Positions 21,130 to 29,420 of a stretch of DNA of 64,000 nucleotides are shown one piece after another. Every line of letters starts with the position of its first letter. Position 1 is the stretch's first letter. This stretch comes from Ramlibacter sp. WS9 (GTDB lineage Bacteria > Pseudomonadota > Gammaproteobacteria > Burkholderiales > Burkholderiaceae_C): contig NZ_RKMB01000001.1 of assembly GCF_003797765.1 (NCBI RefSeq), positions 186,001-250,000 of the forward strand. Direction: 5' to 3'. The position numbers were made by a program, and so were the translations under genes. The notes under the pieces were generated by a model. The model worked only from the letters and a program-made list of their open reading frames with translations, had not been told where the DNA came from and did no database searches.

Positions 21130-22074
21130 GTGGCAGTTGAGAACGGTGGGCGCATCAAGCGCCACTTCGTGCTGCGGCGCGCGGCGCTGGCGCAGCGGCG
21201 CGCTTCGCGCCTGGACCCGGTGGTTCGCGGCTTGCTGTGGTCGGGCGCCGCCGGGTTGCTCTTCACCGTCCTGAACACGACCATGCGCGTGCTCGCCCAG
21301 GAGCTGCATCCGCTGGAAACCCAGTTCCTGCGCTACCTGTGCAGCCTGCTGGTCATGCTGCCGCTGGTGGCGAGTGCCGGACTCGCGGCATTCCGTCCCA
21401 ACAACATCCCCAGCCAGTTCTCGCGCGGCGCCGTCCATACGGTGGGCCTCGTGATGTGGTTCACCGCGCTGCCATGGATATCGGTGGCCGACACCACCGC
21501 CATCGGCTTCACCGGCCCGATCTTCATCATGCTGGGCGCCGCATGGTTCTTCGGCGAGCGCATGCGCTGGGACCGGTGGGTCGGCGCGGTGATCGGCTTC
21601 GTCGGCGTGCTGATCGTTGTGGCGCCGAAGATGAACGCCAGCGGCGGTCCCTACACGCTGCTCATGCTCGCGTCGGCTCCGGTGTTCGCCGCCTCCTTCC
21701 TGATGACCAAGGCCTTGACCCGGTCCGAGCGCCCGACGGTGATCGTCATCTGGCAATCGATCACCATCACCTTGTTCAGCCTGCCCCTGGCCGTGCCTGT
21801 GTGGCAGTGGCCCAGCGCAATGCAATGGCTCGCCTTCATGGTCTGCGGCGTGCTGGGCAGCACGGCGCACTACTGCCTCACGCGGTCGTTCACCGTTGCC
21901 GACATTTCGGCCACCCAGTCCGTGAAGTTCCTGGATTTGGTGTGGGCCTCGATCGCGGGATGGCTCGTGTTCGCGGACATCCCGAACCGCTCGACGCTGA
22001 TCGGCGGTGTGATCATCTGCGCGTCGACCTTGTGGATCGCGCGGCGCGAAGCGCGTGGTACCGTGCGGCCCTGA
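21130..22074 (+). CDS. EamA/DMT-family transporter
   Basis: Inner-membrane protein of 314 residues with about ten hydrophobic helices arranged as two EamA repeats (roughly 30-160 and 170-310), the fold of drug/metabolite exporters such as RhaT/YdcZ relatives. I chose GTG at 21130 ([13 protein letters not shown]) because nearby ATGs at 21117 and 21125 are out of frame and GGAG lies just upstream. The stop is five bases before queC, so the two genes are probably cotranscribed. The transported compound is unknown. Confidence 0.85.
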   Translation: MAVENGGRIKRHFVLRRAALAQRRASRLDPVVRGLLWSGAAGLLFTVLNTTMRVLAQELHPLETQFLRYLCSLLVMLPLVASAGLAAFRPNNIPSQFSRGAVHTVGLVMWFTALPWISVADTTAIGFTGPIFIMLGAAWFFGERMRWDRWVGAVIGFVGVLIVVAPKMNASGGPYTLLMLASAPVFAASFLMTKALTRSERPTVIVIWQSITITLFSLPLAVPVWQWPSAMQWLAFMVCGVLGSTAHYCLTRSFTVADISATQSVKFLDLVWASIAGWLVFADIPNRSTLIGGVIICASTLWIARREARGTVRP

Positions 22075-22079
22075 ACATC

Positions 22080-22772
22080 ATGCACACCACAGCACTCGTC
22101 CTTTTTTCCGGAGGCCAGGACTCCACCACCTGCCTGGCCTGGGCGCTCGAGAAGTACGAGCGCGTCGAAACCATTGCGTTCGACTACGGCCAGCGCCATC
22201 GCATCGAACTGCAGGCGCGTTTGACGGTGCTGGAGCAGTTGCGGCAGCAGTTCCCGCAGTGGGCGATGCGCCTGGGGGAGGACCATCTGCTGGACCTTGC
22301 GGTGCTGGGGCAAGTCAGCGAAACCTCGCTCACGCGGGACATGGCGTTCAGCATGGAGCAGTCGGGGCTGCCCAATACCTTCGTGCCCGGGCGCAACCTG
22401 ATGTTCCTCACGCTGGCCGCGGCGCTGGCGTACCGGCGCGGGCTGCAGGTGCTGGTGACGGGTGTGTGCGAGACGGATTTCTCCGGCTACCCGGACTGCC
22501 GCGACGACACCATGAAGGCGATGCAGCTCGCGCTCTCGCTCGGCATGGACCGCCGCTTCCTGATCGAGACGCCGCTGATGTGGATCGACAAGGCGGCCAC
22601 GTGGGAGCTTGCCCTGAAGTTGGGCGGCGATGCGCTGGTCGGCCTCATCGTCGAGCACACGCACACGTGCTACCTCGGCGAGCGTGGGCAGCGCCACGAA
22701 TGGGGCTACGGCTGCGGCACGTGCCCTGCGTGCGAACTGCGGCAGCGCGGTTGGGAGCGCTGGCGGGCGTAG
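22080..22772 (+). CDS. queC: 7-cyano-7-deazaguanine synthase QueC
   Basis: A 230-residue enzyme that converts 7-carboxy-7-deazaguanine to preQ0 with ATP and ammonia in queuosine biosynthesis. The PP-loop motif [16 protein letters not shown] is at about residues 8-23, and the zinc-binding cysteines are in the C-terminal [13 protein letters not shown] together with the upstream HTCYLGE. Other queuosine genes are not nearby. It starts five bases after the EamA transporter. A long imperfect hairpin lies 38 bases past its stop. Confidence 0.96.
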   Translation: MHTTALVLFSGGQDSTTCLAWALEKYERVETIAFDYGQRHRIELQARLTVLEQLRQQFPQWAMRLGEDHLLDLAVLGQVSETSLTRDMAFSMEQSGLPNTFVPGRNLMFLTLAAALAYRRGLQVLVTGVCETDFSGYPDCRDDTMKAMQLALSLGMDRRFLIETPLMWIDKAATWELALKLGGDALVGLIVEHTHTCYLGERGQRHEWGYGCGTCPACELRQRGWERWRA

Positions 22773-22810
22773 CAGGGCTGTCATTGCGGCTATGTCGACA
22801 TGGCGGTGCG

Positions 22811-22914
22811 GGATCGGGGCGGCGGGGCACTCTGCGCTGCGAATGTCCCCCGTCGCGGCAAGCCGCTCCCTCCTCCTTTATTTCGCAGCGCAGAGCGCCC
22901 CACCACCCCGATCC
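22811..22914. repeat. Long imperfect inverted repeat downstream of queC
   Basis: Arms 22811-22843 and 22882-22914 pair over 33 positions with three mismatches around a 38-base interior, so RNA or single-stranded DNA could form a very stable hairpin. No T-run follows, so it is not a standard terminator. It sits between convergent queC and the ABC exporter pseudogene. A separate short copy of a common GGATCGAGTCCGG-type intergenic repeat lies just right of it near 23000. Confidence 0.8.
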
Positions 22915-23025
22915 GGGAGACGTTGCTGGTATTCGACCGTCGCGCGCCACCCGGCGTCCATGGCGGCGCACACGGTTCACTCTCGAGACACGGGTGCCGG
23001 ATCGAGTCCGGGCATGACAGCCCGT

Positions 23026-24780
23026 CTATCCTTCGCGAAGCCGATAGACGGCGCCACCACCATCCCGCGCCGCCTCCAGCTCCCATCGCCTTGCATGAAA
23101 TTCATCGAGCGCCGGCCGGTGTGCGATCGACACCATCGCGCCCCCTTTTCGCTTCACCATCGCCGCGAGCCGCTGGTAGAGCGTGCGCTCCGCCGGTTCA
23201 TCCAGTGCGCTGGTCGCTTCGTCGGCGAGAACCCAAGCCGGTTGCTTGAGAAACACGCGAGCGAGCGCCAGCCGCTGCCGTTCCCCTCCTGACAGCTTCT
23301 GGCTCCACGCATCCTGGTCGTCCAGCCGCGTCGCGAGCTGAGGAAGCAGCGCTTCTTCCAGCGCCTGGCGCAACGCTTCATCGCTGTAACGCGCAGCGGG
23401 CTCGGGATACGCCAGCGCATCACGCAAGGGCCCGTCCGGGAAATACGGGTTCTGCGGGATCGCCATCGTGTCGGCAGGCAGGGACACTTTGCCTTGCGCG
23501 AAAGGCCAGATGCCGGCGAAGGCGCGGAACAGGGTGGACTTGCCACTGCCGGACGGGCCCTTGATCAACACGGAGTCGCCGGACGCGACCCGTAGCGAGA
23601 GACCGGACAGCAGTGTCGCGCCGGTGGGCAATTGCAGCGTGAGGTCATGAGCCGCGAGCCCGCTTGCGTTCGCTTCAACTTCCGGCCGCTGTGCCTGCGT
23701 TTGCGCGACGACGTTTTCCTCGAAGCTGGTGAGGCGGTCGGCGGTGGCGCGCCAGATCGCCAGACGGTTGTAATTGTCGATGAATCAGGACAGCGAGTCG
23801 TTGACCTCGCCGAACGCCGATGCGATCTGCTGCAGTTGGCCGAAAGTGATGGCGTTCGCGAAAAACCGCGGTGCAGCCACCAAATAGGGAAACACCAGCG
23901 CAGCCTGGCCGAAGAAGCTGGCGAACCAGACCAGGTTCTTGCGCGCCCGGATCAACTGCAGATAGTTGGTGGCCACGGCGAGAAACCGCCGGTCCAGATG
24001 GAAGCGCTCGACGTTCTCGCCCTTGTCGAGTGCGATGGCCTCGCAGTATTCGCGCACACGCACCATGTGGTGGCGGAAGTCGGCCTCATACCGCTGTTGC
24101 CGGAAGTTCAGCGCGATTTGCGGGCGGCCGATGTAGTGAGTAATGACGCTGCCGATCACACAATACCCCACCGCGGCCCAGACCATGTACCCGTGCAGTT
24201 GCATGTCATAGCCGGCGAAACTGAAAGCGAAGCCGCCGGACAGGCCCCACAACACGCCGACAAAACTGAACAGCGTGATCAGCGCATTGAGCGCGCCCAT
24301 GGTCAGCGTCAAAGTGAAGTCGGTGAACTGGGCGAGATCTTCCTGGATGCGCTGGTCGGGGTTGTCGGGCACGCCGGTTTGATTCGAAAATCGTCCGAGT
24401 TCCATCCGGTAGAAGGCCTGGTCCGACAGCCACCGCTGCAGGTAGTACTTGGTCAGCCAGGTGCGCCAGCGCAACTCGAGCAGTTGGGTCAGGTAAAACT
24501 TGTAGACAGCGATGACGATGAATGCGAAGCCCAGGTAGAGCCAGCGCAGCAGCTGCACGCCGAACTCCGCCGCATCGCGTTTCTCTATCGCGTCGAAGAA
24601 CGTGCGCTGCCAGTCATTGAAGAGAACGGCGTTGTAGACGTAGGCGAAGTTGAGCAGAACAATGGCCAGCAACAGGCCGCGCGCCTTCCACTTTTCTTCC
24701 GAATTGAAGTAGGGAGTGGTCAGGTCCCAGATCTTCCTGGAGGTGGACTTCACCAGCGCCAATTTTTCTGATGCGTTCAT
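23026..24780 (-). pseudogene. YddA/SbmA-like ABC exporter interrupted by an in-frame TGA
   Basis: A fused membrane-ATPase half-transporter of about 584 codons. Residues 1-331 form an ABC_membrane_2/SbmA-type membrane domain (TTPYFNSEEKWKARGLL, later NDSLS) and end in TGA at 23787-23785. The same frame continues without a frameshift (FIDNYNRLAIWRATADRL) into a complete ATPase: Walker A GPSGSGKST, signature LSGGERQRLALAR, Walker B VLADEATSALDE. In relatives the junction reads S-W-F-I, so the TGA replaces an expected TGG Trp codon. The ATG at 24780 has a GAAGGA Shine-Dalgarno. It could be a true loss, a sequencing error, or a gene whose two halves are made separately. Possible substrates in the family include peptides and lipids. 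Confidence 0.85.
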
Positions 24781-24855
24781 CCGGACGGGTCCTTCGCAAT
24801 GGAGGCCCATCGTAGCGCGGCAGAATTTAAGCCCCCACGTTGGGGCGCCCCGGCG

Positions 24856-25758
24856 CTACCGCGGCACGTTCGAGATGCCGCTCGCCACATGCCCCGACGG
24901 CACATGGCGCGCGGCGTGGTCGACGTGGCCGGTCTGGTCGTCGAAGAAGAAATCGGGCTCGAACTCACGCAGGAATTCGCCCTTGGGCAGGCCGCCCAGG
25001 AACATCGCCTCGTCCACGCGGATGTCCCAGTTCATCAAGGTGCGAATGGCGCGTTCGTGCGCCGGTGCACTGCGCGCCGTGACGAGTGCGGTGCGCAGCC
25101 GCATCTTGGGCGTGCCCGCCTGCTGCATGCGGTGCAGCGCCACCAGCAGCGGCTTGAACGGGCCCTCGGGCAACGGCTGCGTGGCCTTGCTCGATTCATG
25201 CTGCTGGAACGCGTCCAGTCCTTCGGACTGGAACACGCGCTCGGCTTCGTCCGAGAACAGCACCGCGTCGCCGTCGAACGCAATGCGCACTTCGTTCGGA
25301 TAGTTGTTGCCGGCGAGCACGGATTCGGTGAGCACTCGCGCGGCCGGAAAGCCCGCCGCCAATGCTTCCTTCACGTCTTCCGCATTGGCCGAAAGAAACA
25401 GGTGCGCGCCCAGCGGACGCAGGTAGCGGAAGGGCGAGCGGCCTTGCGTGAACACGCCGCGCTGCAGACGGATCTCGTTGGCCAGCCCCGAGCGGAAGAT
25501 GCGCATGCCCGACACCGGGTCATTGCGCGAAAGGATCACCACCTCGACGCGTTGCGTCGCCGTGTCGTTGAACGCCAGCAGCTTCTTGATGAGCGAGAAC
25601 GCGATGCCCGGCCCGGCCGGGAGGTCCATGCGCTCGAACTGCAGCTTCATGTAGGCCTGGGGGTCGCCGGATTCGTAGACCTTGTTCTCCTCTTCGAGGT
25701 TGAACAAGGCCCGCGAAGAGATCGCGACCACCAGCTTGTCGTCGAGCGAGACAGCCAT
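24856..25758 (-). CDS. 5'-nucleotidase (PF06189-type)
   Basis: A 300-residue cytosolic protein recognised as the 5-nucleotidase family of PF06189 by its opening (DDKLVVAISSRALFNLEEEN), VVILSRNDPVSGMRIF and AFDGDAVLFSDEAERVF segments. Members dephosphorylate nucleoside monophosphates; the aspartates in FDGDAVLFSDE are candidates for the HAD-like active site. It begins four bases after the GspF gene stop, so the two are likely cotranscribed, although no functional link between them is known. Confidence 0.88.
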   Translation of the reverse strand: MAVSLDDKLVVAISSRALFNLEEENKVYESGDPQAYMKLQFERMDLPAGPGIAFSLIKKLLAFNDTATQRVEVVILSRNDPVSGMRIFRSGLANEIRLQRGVFTQGRSPFRYLRPLGAHLFLSANAEDVKEALAAGFPAARVLTESVLAGNNYPNEVRIAFDGDAVLFSDEAERVFQSEGLDAFQQHESSKATQPLPEGPFKPLLVALHRMQQAGTPKMRLRTALVTARSAPAHERAIRTLMNWDIRVDEAMFLGGLPKGEFLREFEPDFFFDDQTGHVDHAARHVPSGHVASGISNVPR

Positions 25759-25762
25759 CTTG

Positions 25763-26995
25763 CTACTTCACGAATTGATTCAGCTGGATGATCGGCAGGA
25801 GCACCGCCAGCACGATCAACATCACAACCAAACCCATCGCCACGATCAACAGCGGCTCCAAGATCGTGGCCAGCTGCACCGCGCGGCGCTGCACTTCGGC
25901 GCCGAGCTGGTTGGCGGCGCGTTGCAGCATCACCGGCAATTGGCCCGTCTGCTCGCCCAGCCGAGCGAACATCGGCAGCAGGCCGGGGAAGCGCTTCTTC
26001 TGCGCGATGGCGGATGCGAGTGGCGCGCCTTCGCGCACCAGCACGAGAGCGTCCATCGCGTCGGCCCGCATCGCGCGGTTGCTCAATGTTTCGGCGGCGG
26101 CTTGCAGCGCCTTGAGGATGGGCACGCCCGCACCGGCGAGCATGGCCAGCGTGCTGGCGAAGCGCGCTGCGTTGTAGCCGCGCGAGAGCCGGCCCACCAG
26201 CGGCAATTTGAGCCAGGCGGCGTCGAAGCGCTCGCGCGTGGCGCTGTTTCGCAGGGCCAGCCGCAAGGTCACGGTACCCGCTATGGCCACCGTGGCGGCC
26301 AGCCACCACCAGTTGCGCACCCCGGCGCTGACGGCCAGCATCGCGACGGTGAGGAAAGGCAACGAACGCTTGGTTCCCGCGAAAACATTGGCGACCTGCG
26401 GCACGACGTAGGCCACCAGGAACATGACAATCGCGAACGCGATGACGGTGACGATGGCCGGGTAGAGCGCCGCGCCCAGCAGCTTGGCCTGCAGCGCCTG
26501 GCGCTCTTCCAGGTCGTCGGCCAGCCGGTCCAGCACCAGGCCCAGGTTGCCGCTGGCCTCGCCGGCGCCGACGACGGCGATGAAGATGTCGGGGAATTCG
26601 CGCGGGAAGCGCGCCAGGGCCTTCGCGAACGACGAGCCCGCGTTGACTTCAGCACGCAGTGCCGCGACCAGATGGCGTTCGCGTTCGTTCTCGGTTTCGT
26701 CCGTCAGGGCCGTGAGCGCGCGCTCGAGCGGCAGGCCGGACCCGACCAGCCCGGCGAGTTGCCGCGTCCAGATCGCAAGGCCCGTCGAATTGAAGACAGC
26801 GCGGCTGAATGCGCGATCGCTCCAGCCGAAGCTCTGCTCATTGGCGGCCACGCCCGAGCTGACCGGTACCACTTCCAACGGCACCAGCGCCTGGGCCCGC
26901 AGCAGGCTGCGCACCGCCTTGGCGGTGTCGGCTTCCATCACGCCGCGGCGGGTGTCGCCCTGTGCGTCGAGGGCTTCGAAGGAATAAGCGGGCAT
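25763..26995 (-). CDS. gspF: Type II secretion/type IV pilus inner-membrane platform protein (GspF/PilC-like)
   Basis: A 410-residue inner-membrane protein with two T2SSF domains (about 70-190 and 275-395), three predicted membrane helices and the typical start MPAYSFEALDAQGDTRRG, followed by ARALLRAQ-like sequence. GspF anchors the assembly ATPase to the pseudopilus platform. I chose ATG 26995 because family proteins begin with this motif; GTG at 27010 is in frame. No other gsp or pil genes lie in the window, so this is an isolated copy or one end of a scattered set. Confidence 0.9.
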   Translation of the reverse strand: MPAYSFEALDAQGDTRRGVMEADTAKAVRSLLRAQALVPLEVVPVSSGVAANEQSFGWSDRAFSRAVFNSTGLAIWTRQLAGLVGSGLPLERALTALTDETENERERHLVAALRAEVNAGSSFAKALARFPREFPDIFIAVVGAGEASGNLGLVLDRLADDLEERQALQAKLLGAALYPAIVTVIAFAIVMFLVAYVVPQVANVFAGTKRSLPFLTVAMLAVSAGVRNWWWLAATVAIAGTVTLRLALRNSATRERFDAAWLKLPLVGRLSRGYNAARFASTLAMLAGAGVPILKALQAAAETLSNRAMRADAMDALVLVREGAPLASAIAQKKRFPGLLPMFARLGEQTGQLPVMLQRAANQLGAEVQRRAVQLATILEPLLIVAMGLVVMLIVLAVLLPIIQLNQFVK

Positions 26996-27007
26996 CGGGG
27001 GATTATT

Positions 27008-27113
27008 CACCAGCAAATCGCTGCGCGATTTGCTGGTGGCCGATCAGTTGAAAAAGGCCGGGAAACCCGGCCTTTTTCAAAGGGGGCCGCACTCCATGTT
27101 ATTGCGTGCGGCC
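27008..27113 (+). repeat. Composite 3'-end repeat element, copy B
   Basis: Plus-strand order: palindrome CACCAGCAAATCG / CGATTTGCTGGTG (27008-27020, 27026-27038), spacer GGCCGATCAGTTG, terminator hairpin (27048-27080) and a tail stem GGCCGCAC / GTGCGGCC (27085-27092, 27106-27113). This matches copies A and C in layout and spacer but not in arm sequence. It lies between the CoA ligase and gspF, both leftward, so the plus-strand orientation of this copy is antisense to both genes. Confidence 0.75.
27048..27080. terminator. Terminator hairpin between CoA ligase and gspF
   Basis: A perfect 15-bp stem TTGAAAAAGGCCGGG / CCCGGCCTTTTTCAA with a 3-base loop. The A and T tracts on either side make it functional in both directions; it would end the leftward CoA-ligase transcript. 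Confidence 0.85.
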
Positions 27114-27126
27114 TCGCTTACGGCAT

Positions 27127-28737
27127 TCACGACTGCCGCAACTTGAACCGCTGCAGTTTGCCCGTCTCTGTCCGCGGCAGGCTGGCGACGAACTCGATCT
27201 CGCGCGGGTACTTGAACGGTGCGATGCTGGCTTTCACGTGGTCCTGCAGCGCCTTGGCCATCGCGGCGTCGCCGGTGTGGCCGGGCTTGAGCACGCAGAA
27301 GGCCTTGACGATCATGCCGCGTTCTTCATCCGGTTTGCCAATCACGCCGCATTCGGCCACCGCCGGGTGGCGCAGCAGGGCGTCTTCCACCTCGGGGCCG
27401 CCGACGTTGTAACCCGCCGTGATGATCATGTCGTCGGCACGGGCCTGGTAGAAAAAGTAGCCGTCATCATCCTGCATGAAGGCATCGCCGGGATAGTTCC
27501 AGCCGCCCTTCACGTAGTTGGCCTGGCGGGGGTCGTCCATGTATTTGCAGCCCGTGGGCCCGATCACGGCGAGTTTGCCGATGGTGCCGCGCGGCACTTC
27601 GTTGCCGTCGTCATCCACCACCTTCGCCGTGTAGCCGGGCACCACCTTGCCGATCGCACCGGGCCGGATGTCCGCGCCGGCCGACGAGATGAAGATGTGG
27701 AACATCTCGGTGGCGCCAATGCCGTCCAGCATCTCGATGCCGCTGGCCTGCTTCCACAGCTGACGCGTCGCGTCGGGCAGGCCTTCGCCGGCGCTCACGC
27801 TGATGCGCAGCTTGCCGACGCCGTGCTCGCGCGCGAACGGCGCCATCTGGCGATAGAACGTCGGCGCGGTGTAGCAGATCGTCGCACCCACTTCATTGAT
27901 CGTACGCACCAGGCTCTCGGGCGAGTAAGGTGCGTCGGGGAAGTAGACGCTGGCGCCGGCCCACATCGGGAACACGAGCAGGCCGCCCAGCCCGAAGGTG
28001 AACGCCAGCGGCGGCGAGCCCACCACGATGTCGTCGGGTGTTGCACGCAGCGTGTGGCGCGGCCAGGCTTCGCAGGCTGCCATCACGTCGCGGTGCGTGT
28101 GCACGGCCGCCTTGGGCTTGCCCGTGGTGCCCGAGGTGAAGGCCATCATCGCGATGTCGTCGGCGTCCGTGGGGCAGGGCGCGAAGCCGCCTTTCTTCTG
28201 CGCGGACAGCACGGCGAGAGATCCCGGCGCGTCCAGCGTGTTGAACGGCACGACCGTACGCAGGGCGGTGTGATCGCGCCGCGCCACCTCGAGCTCGTCC
28301 AGCAGCTTGATGTCGCACAGCGCCGCCACGGGCTGCGCCTTGTCGATGATGTCGCCGAGCTCGAGCGCGCGCAGCAAGGGCATGGTGGCCACCGCGACCA
28401 GCCCGGCCTTGGTGACGGCCAGCCAGGCCAGCGCCATCGCCACCGAGTTGCCGCCGCGCAGCAGCACCCGGTTGCCGGGCACCAGGCCGAGGTCTTCGGT
28501 CAAGACGCGGCAGATGCGGTCGACCCGCTCGCGTACCTCGGCATAGCTCAGGGTGATCCTGCTCGATCGCAGCAGCGGCCGGTCACCCCAACCCTTGGCC
28601 GGCGCCTTGTCCAGCAGCTCCTCGACCAGGTTCAGGCGTCCTGAAAACTGAAGTTCGGGAAAGTCGTAGCGCAGTTGGGGCCAGGCCTCGCGCGGTGGCA
28701 GCCGGTCATGGACGAAGCGGTCTTGCTGGGCGGACAT
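27127..28737 (-). CDS. AMP-dependent aryl-CoA ligase (benzoate/2-aminobenzoate-CoA ligase type)
   Basis: Adenylate-forming enzyme of 536 residues that activates an aromatic acid to its CoA thioester with ATP. The P-loop-like motif AFTSGTTGKPKAAVHTHRD, the acceptor motif in GSPPLAFTFGLGGLL and the C-terminal catalytic lysine region (PRTETGKLQRFKLRQS) are all present. The opening (FVHDRLPPREAWPQLRYDFPEL) is that of the benzoate-CoA ligase/2-aminobenzoate-CoA ligase group. ATG 28737 follows GGGGGAG. It lies directly downstream of a MarR regulator gene in the same direction, an arrangement usual for ligand-controlled aromatic-acid catabolism. The exact acid is unknown. Confidence 0.88.
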   Translation of the reverse strand: MSAQQDRFVHDRLPPREAWPQLRYDFPELQFSGRLNLVEELLDKAPAKGWGDRPLLRSSRITLSYAEVRERVDRICRVLTEDLGLVPGNRVLLRGGNSVAMALAWLAVTKAGLVAVATMPLLRALELGDIIDKAQPVAALCDIKLLDELEVARRDHTALRTVVPFNTLDAPGSLAVLSAQKKGGFAPCPTDADDIAMMAFTSGTTGKPKAAVHTHRDVMAACEAWPRHTLRATPDDIVVGSPPLAFTFGLGGLLVFPMWAGASVYFPDAPYSPESLVRTINEVGATICYTAPTFYRQMAPFAREHGVGKLRISVSAGEGLPDATRQLWKQASGIEMLDGIGATEMFHIFISSAGADIRPGAIGKVVPGYTAKVVDDDGNEVPRGTIGKLAVIGPTGCKYMDDPRQANYVKGGWNYPGDAFMQDDDGYFFYQARADDMIITAGYNVGGPEVEDALLRHPAVAECGVIGKPDEERGMIVKAFCVLKPGHTGDAAMAKALQDHVKASIAPFKYPREIEFVASLPRTETGKLQRFKLRQS

Positions 28738-28757
28738 CGCGTGCTTCTCCCCCGCGT

Positions 28758-29255
28758 TCACGCCGCCGCATCGGCCCGCGACTGCGCGTGGTCCTTCACT
28801 TTGCCGAGCAGCTTGTGCAGGGTGGCGATGTCCTTCTCGGAAAGGCCGGCGAACGCGTCCACGATCCAGCTCTCATGCTGGTGCGCCATGTCGTGAAACA
28901 GTTTGCGGCCTTTCGGCGTCAGCCGCACGCGGTAGGCACGCCGGTCGCCCTCGACGTCGACACGGTCCACCAGGCCTTCGGCCACCAGCTGGTCGGTGAT
29001 GCCGGTCACGTTGCCGCCGGTGACCATCATGCGGCGCGACAGCTCGTTCATCTTCAGCCCGTCGGGGGCCCGCTCGAGCTGCGCCATCAGGTCGAAGCGG
29101 GGCAGGGTGGTGTCGAAGCGCTCGCGCAACTGGCTGCGCACCTGTTTCTCCACGATCTGGGTGCAGGTGAGCAGGCGCAGCCAGAGGCGCAGCGCCTCCG
29201 GGTGTTCGCTGTGGGCGCGGGCTTCCATGTCCATGGCCGGGATCCTAGGCATCAT
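28758..29255 (-). CDS. MarR-family transcriptional regulator
   Basis: A winged-helix regulator of up to 165 residues. The recognition region (LKMNELSRRMMVTGGNVTGITDQLVAEGLVDRV) and wing (GDRRAYRVRLTPKGRKLF) are typical of MarR/HpaR-like proteins. Several in-frame ATGs (29255, 29252, 29234, 29228) make the start uncertain. It is the first gene of a two-gene unit with the CoA ligase (stop 21 bases before the ligase ATG) and diverges from cfa. A palindrome at 29266-29279 just upstream is the probable operator; an aryl acid or its CoA thioester is the likely inducer. Confidence 0.9.
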   Translation of the reverse strand: MMPRIPAMDMEARAHSEHPEALRLWLRLLTCTQIVEKQVRSQLRERFDTTLPRFDLMAQLERAPDGLKMNELSRRMMVTGGNVTGITDQLVAEGLVDRVDVEGDRRAYRVRLTPKGRKLFHDMAHQHESWIVDAFAGLSEKDIATLHKLLGKVKDHAQSRADAAA

Positions 29256-29265
29256 CGTCTAAATA

Positions 29266-29279
29266 GTTTAAGCCTAAAC
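29266..29279. promoter_or_regulatory. Probable MarR operator
   Basis: GTTTA-AGCC-TAAAC is an AT-rich inverted repeat lying 11 bases upstream of the first possible marR start codon, in otherwise GC-rich DNA. Position and symmetry fit an autoregulatory MarR site. Confidence 0.5.
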
Positions 29280-29384
29280 GAAACGGTGTCAACCCGTGTT
29301 GCCCCGCTGTGTTGCCCCGCAAGGCCGATCGCGCCGGAAGCCCACCGCCGAGATGAAAGGGCCCCTGTCCTACAGGCCCAGGCG

Positions 29385-29414
29385 TTGACGGAAGAGCCAA
29401 AACTTGGCAAGAAT
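29385..29414 (+). promoter_or_regulatory. Possible cfa promoter placing the start of RNA at the start codon
   Basis: TTGACG (29385-29390), an 18-base spacer and AAGAAT (29409-29414) resemble a sigma-70 promoter. The predicted RNA start would fall at or next to the ATG at 29421, and no Shine-Dalgarno is visible, so a leaderless transcript is possible. Confidence 0.35.
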
Positions 29415-29420
29415 TTGCGG

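Noticed and set aside
22811..22914. Rho-independent terminator of queC
   Set aside because: The stem is far longer than usual, the loop is 38 bases and no T-run follows.
23026..24780. Frameshift in the ABC exporter gene
   Set aside because: Both halves are in the same frame (distance divisible by three) and sequence is continuous across the stop; the lesion is a nonsense codon.
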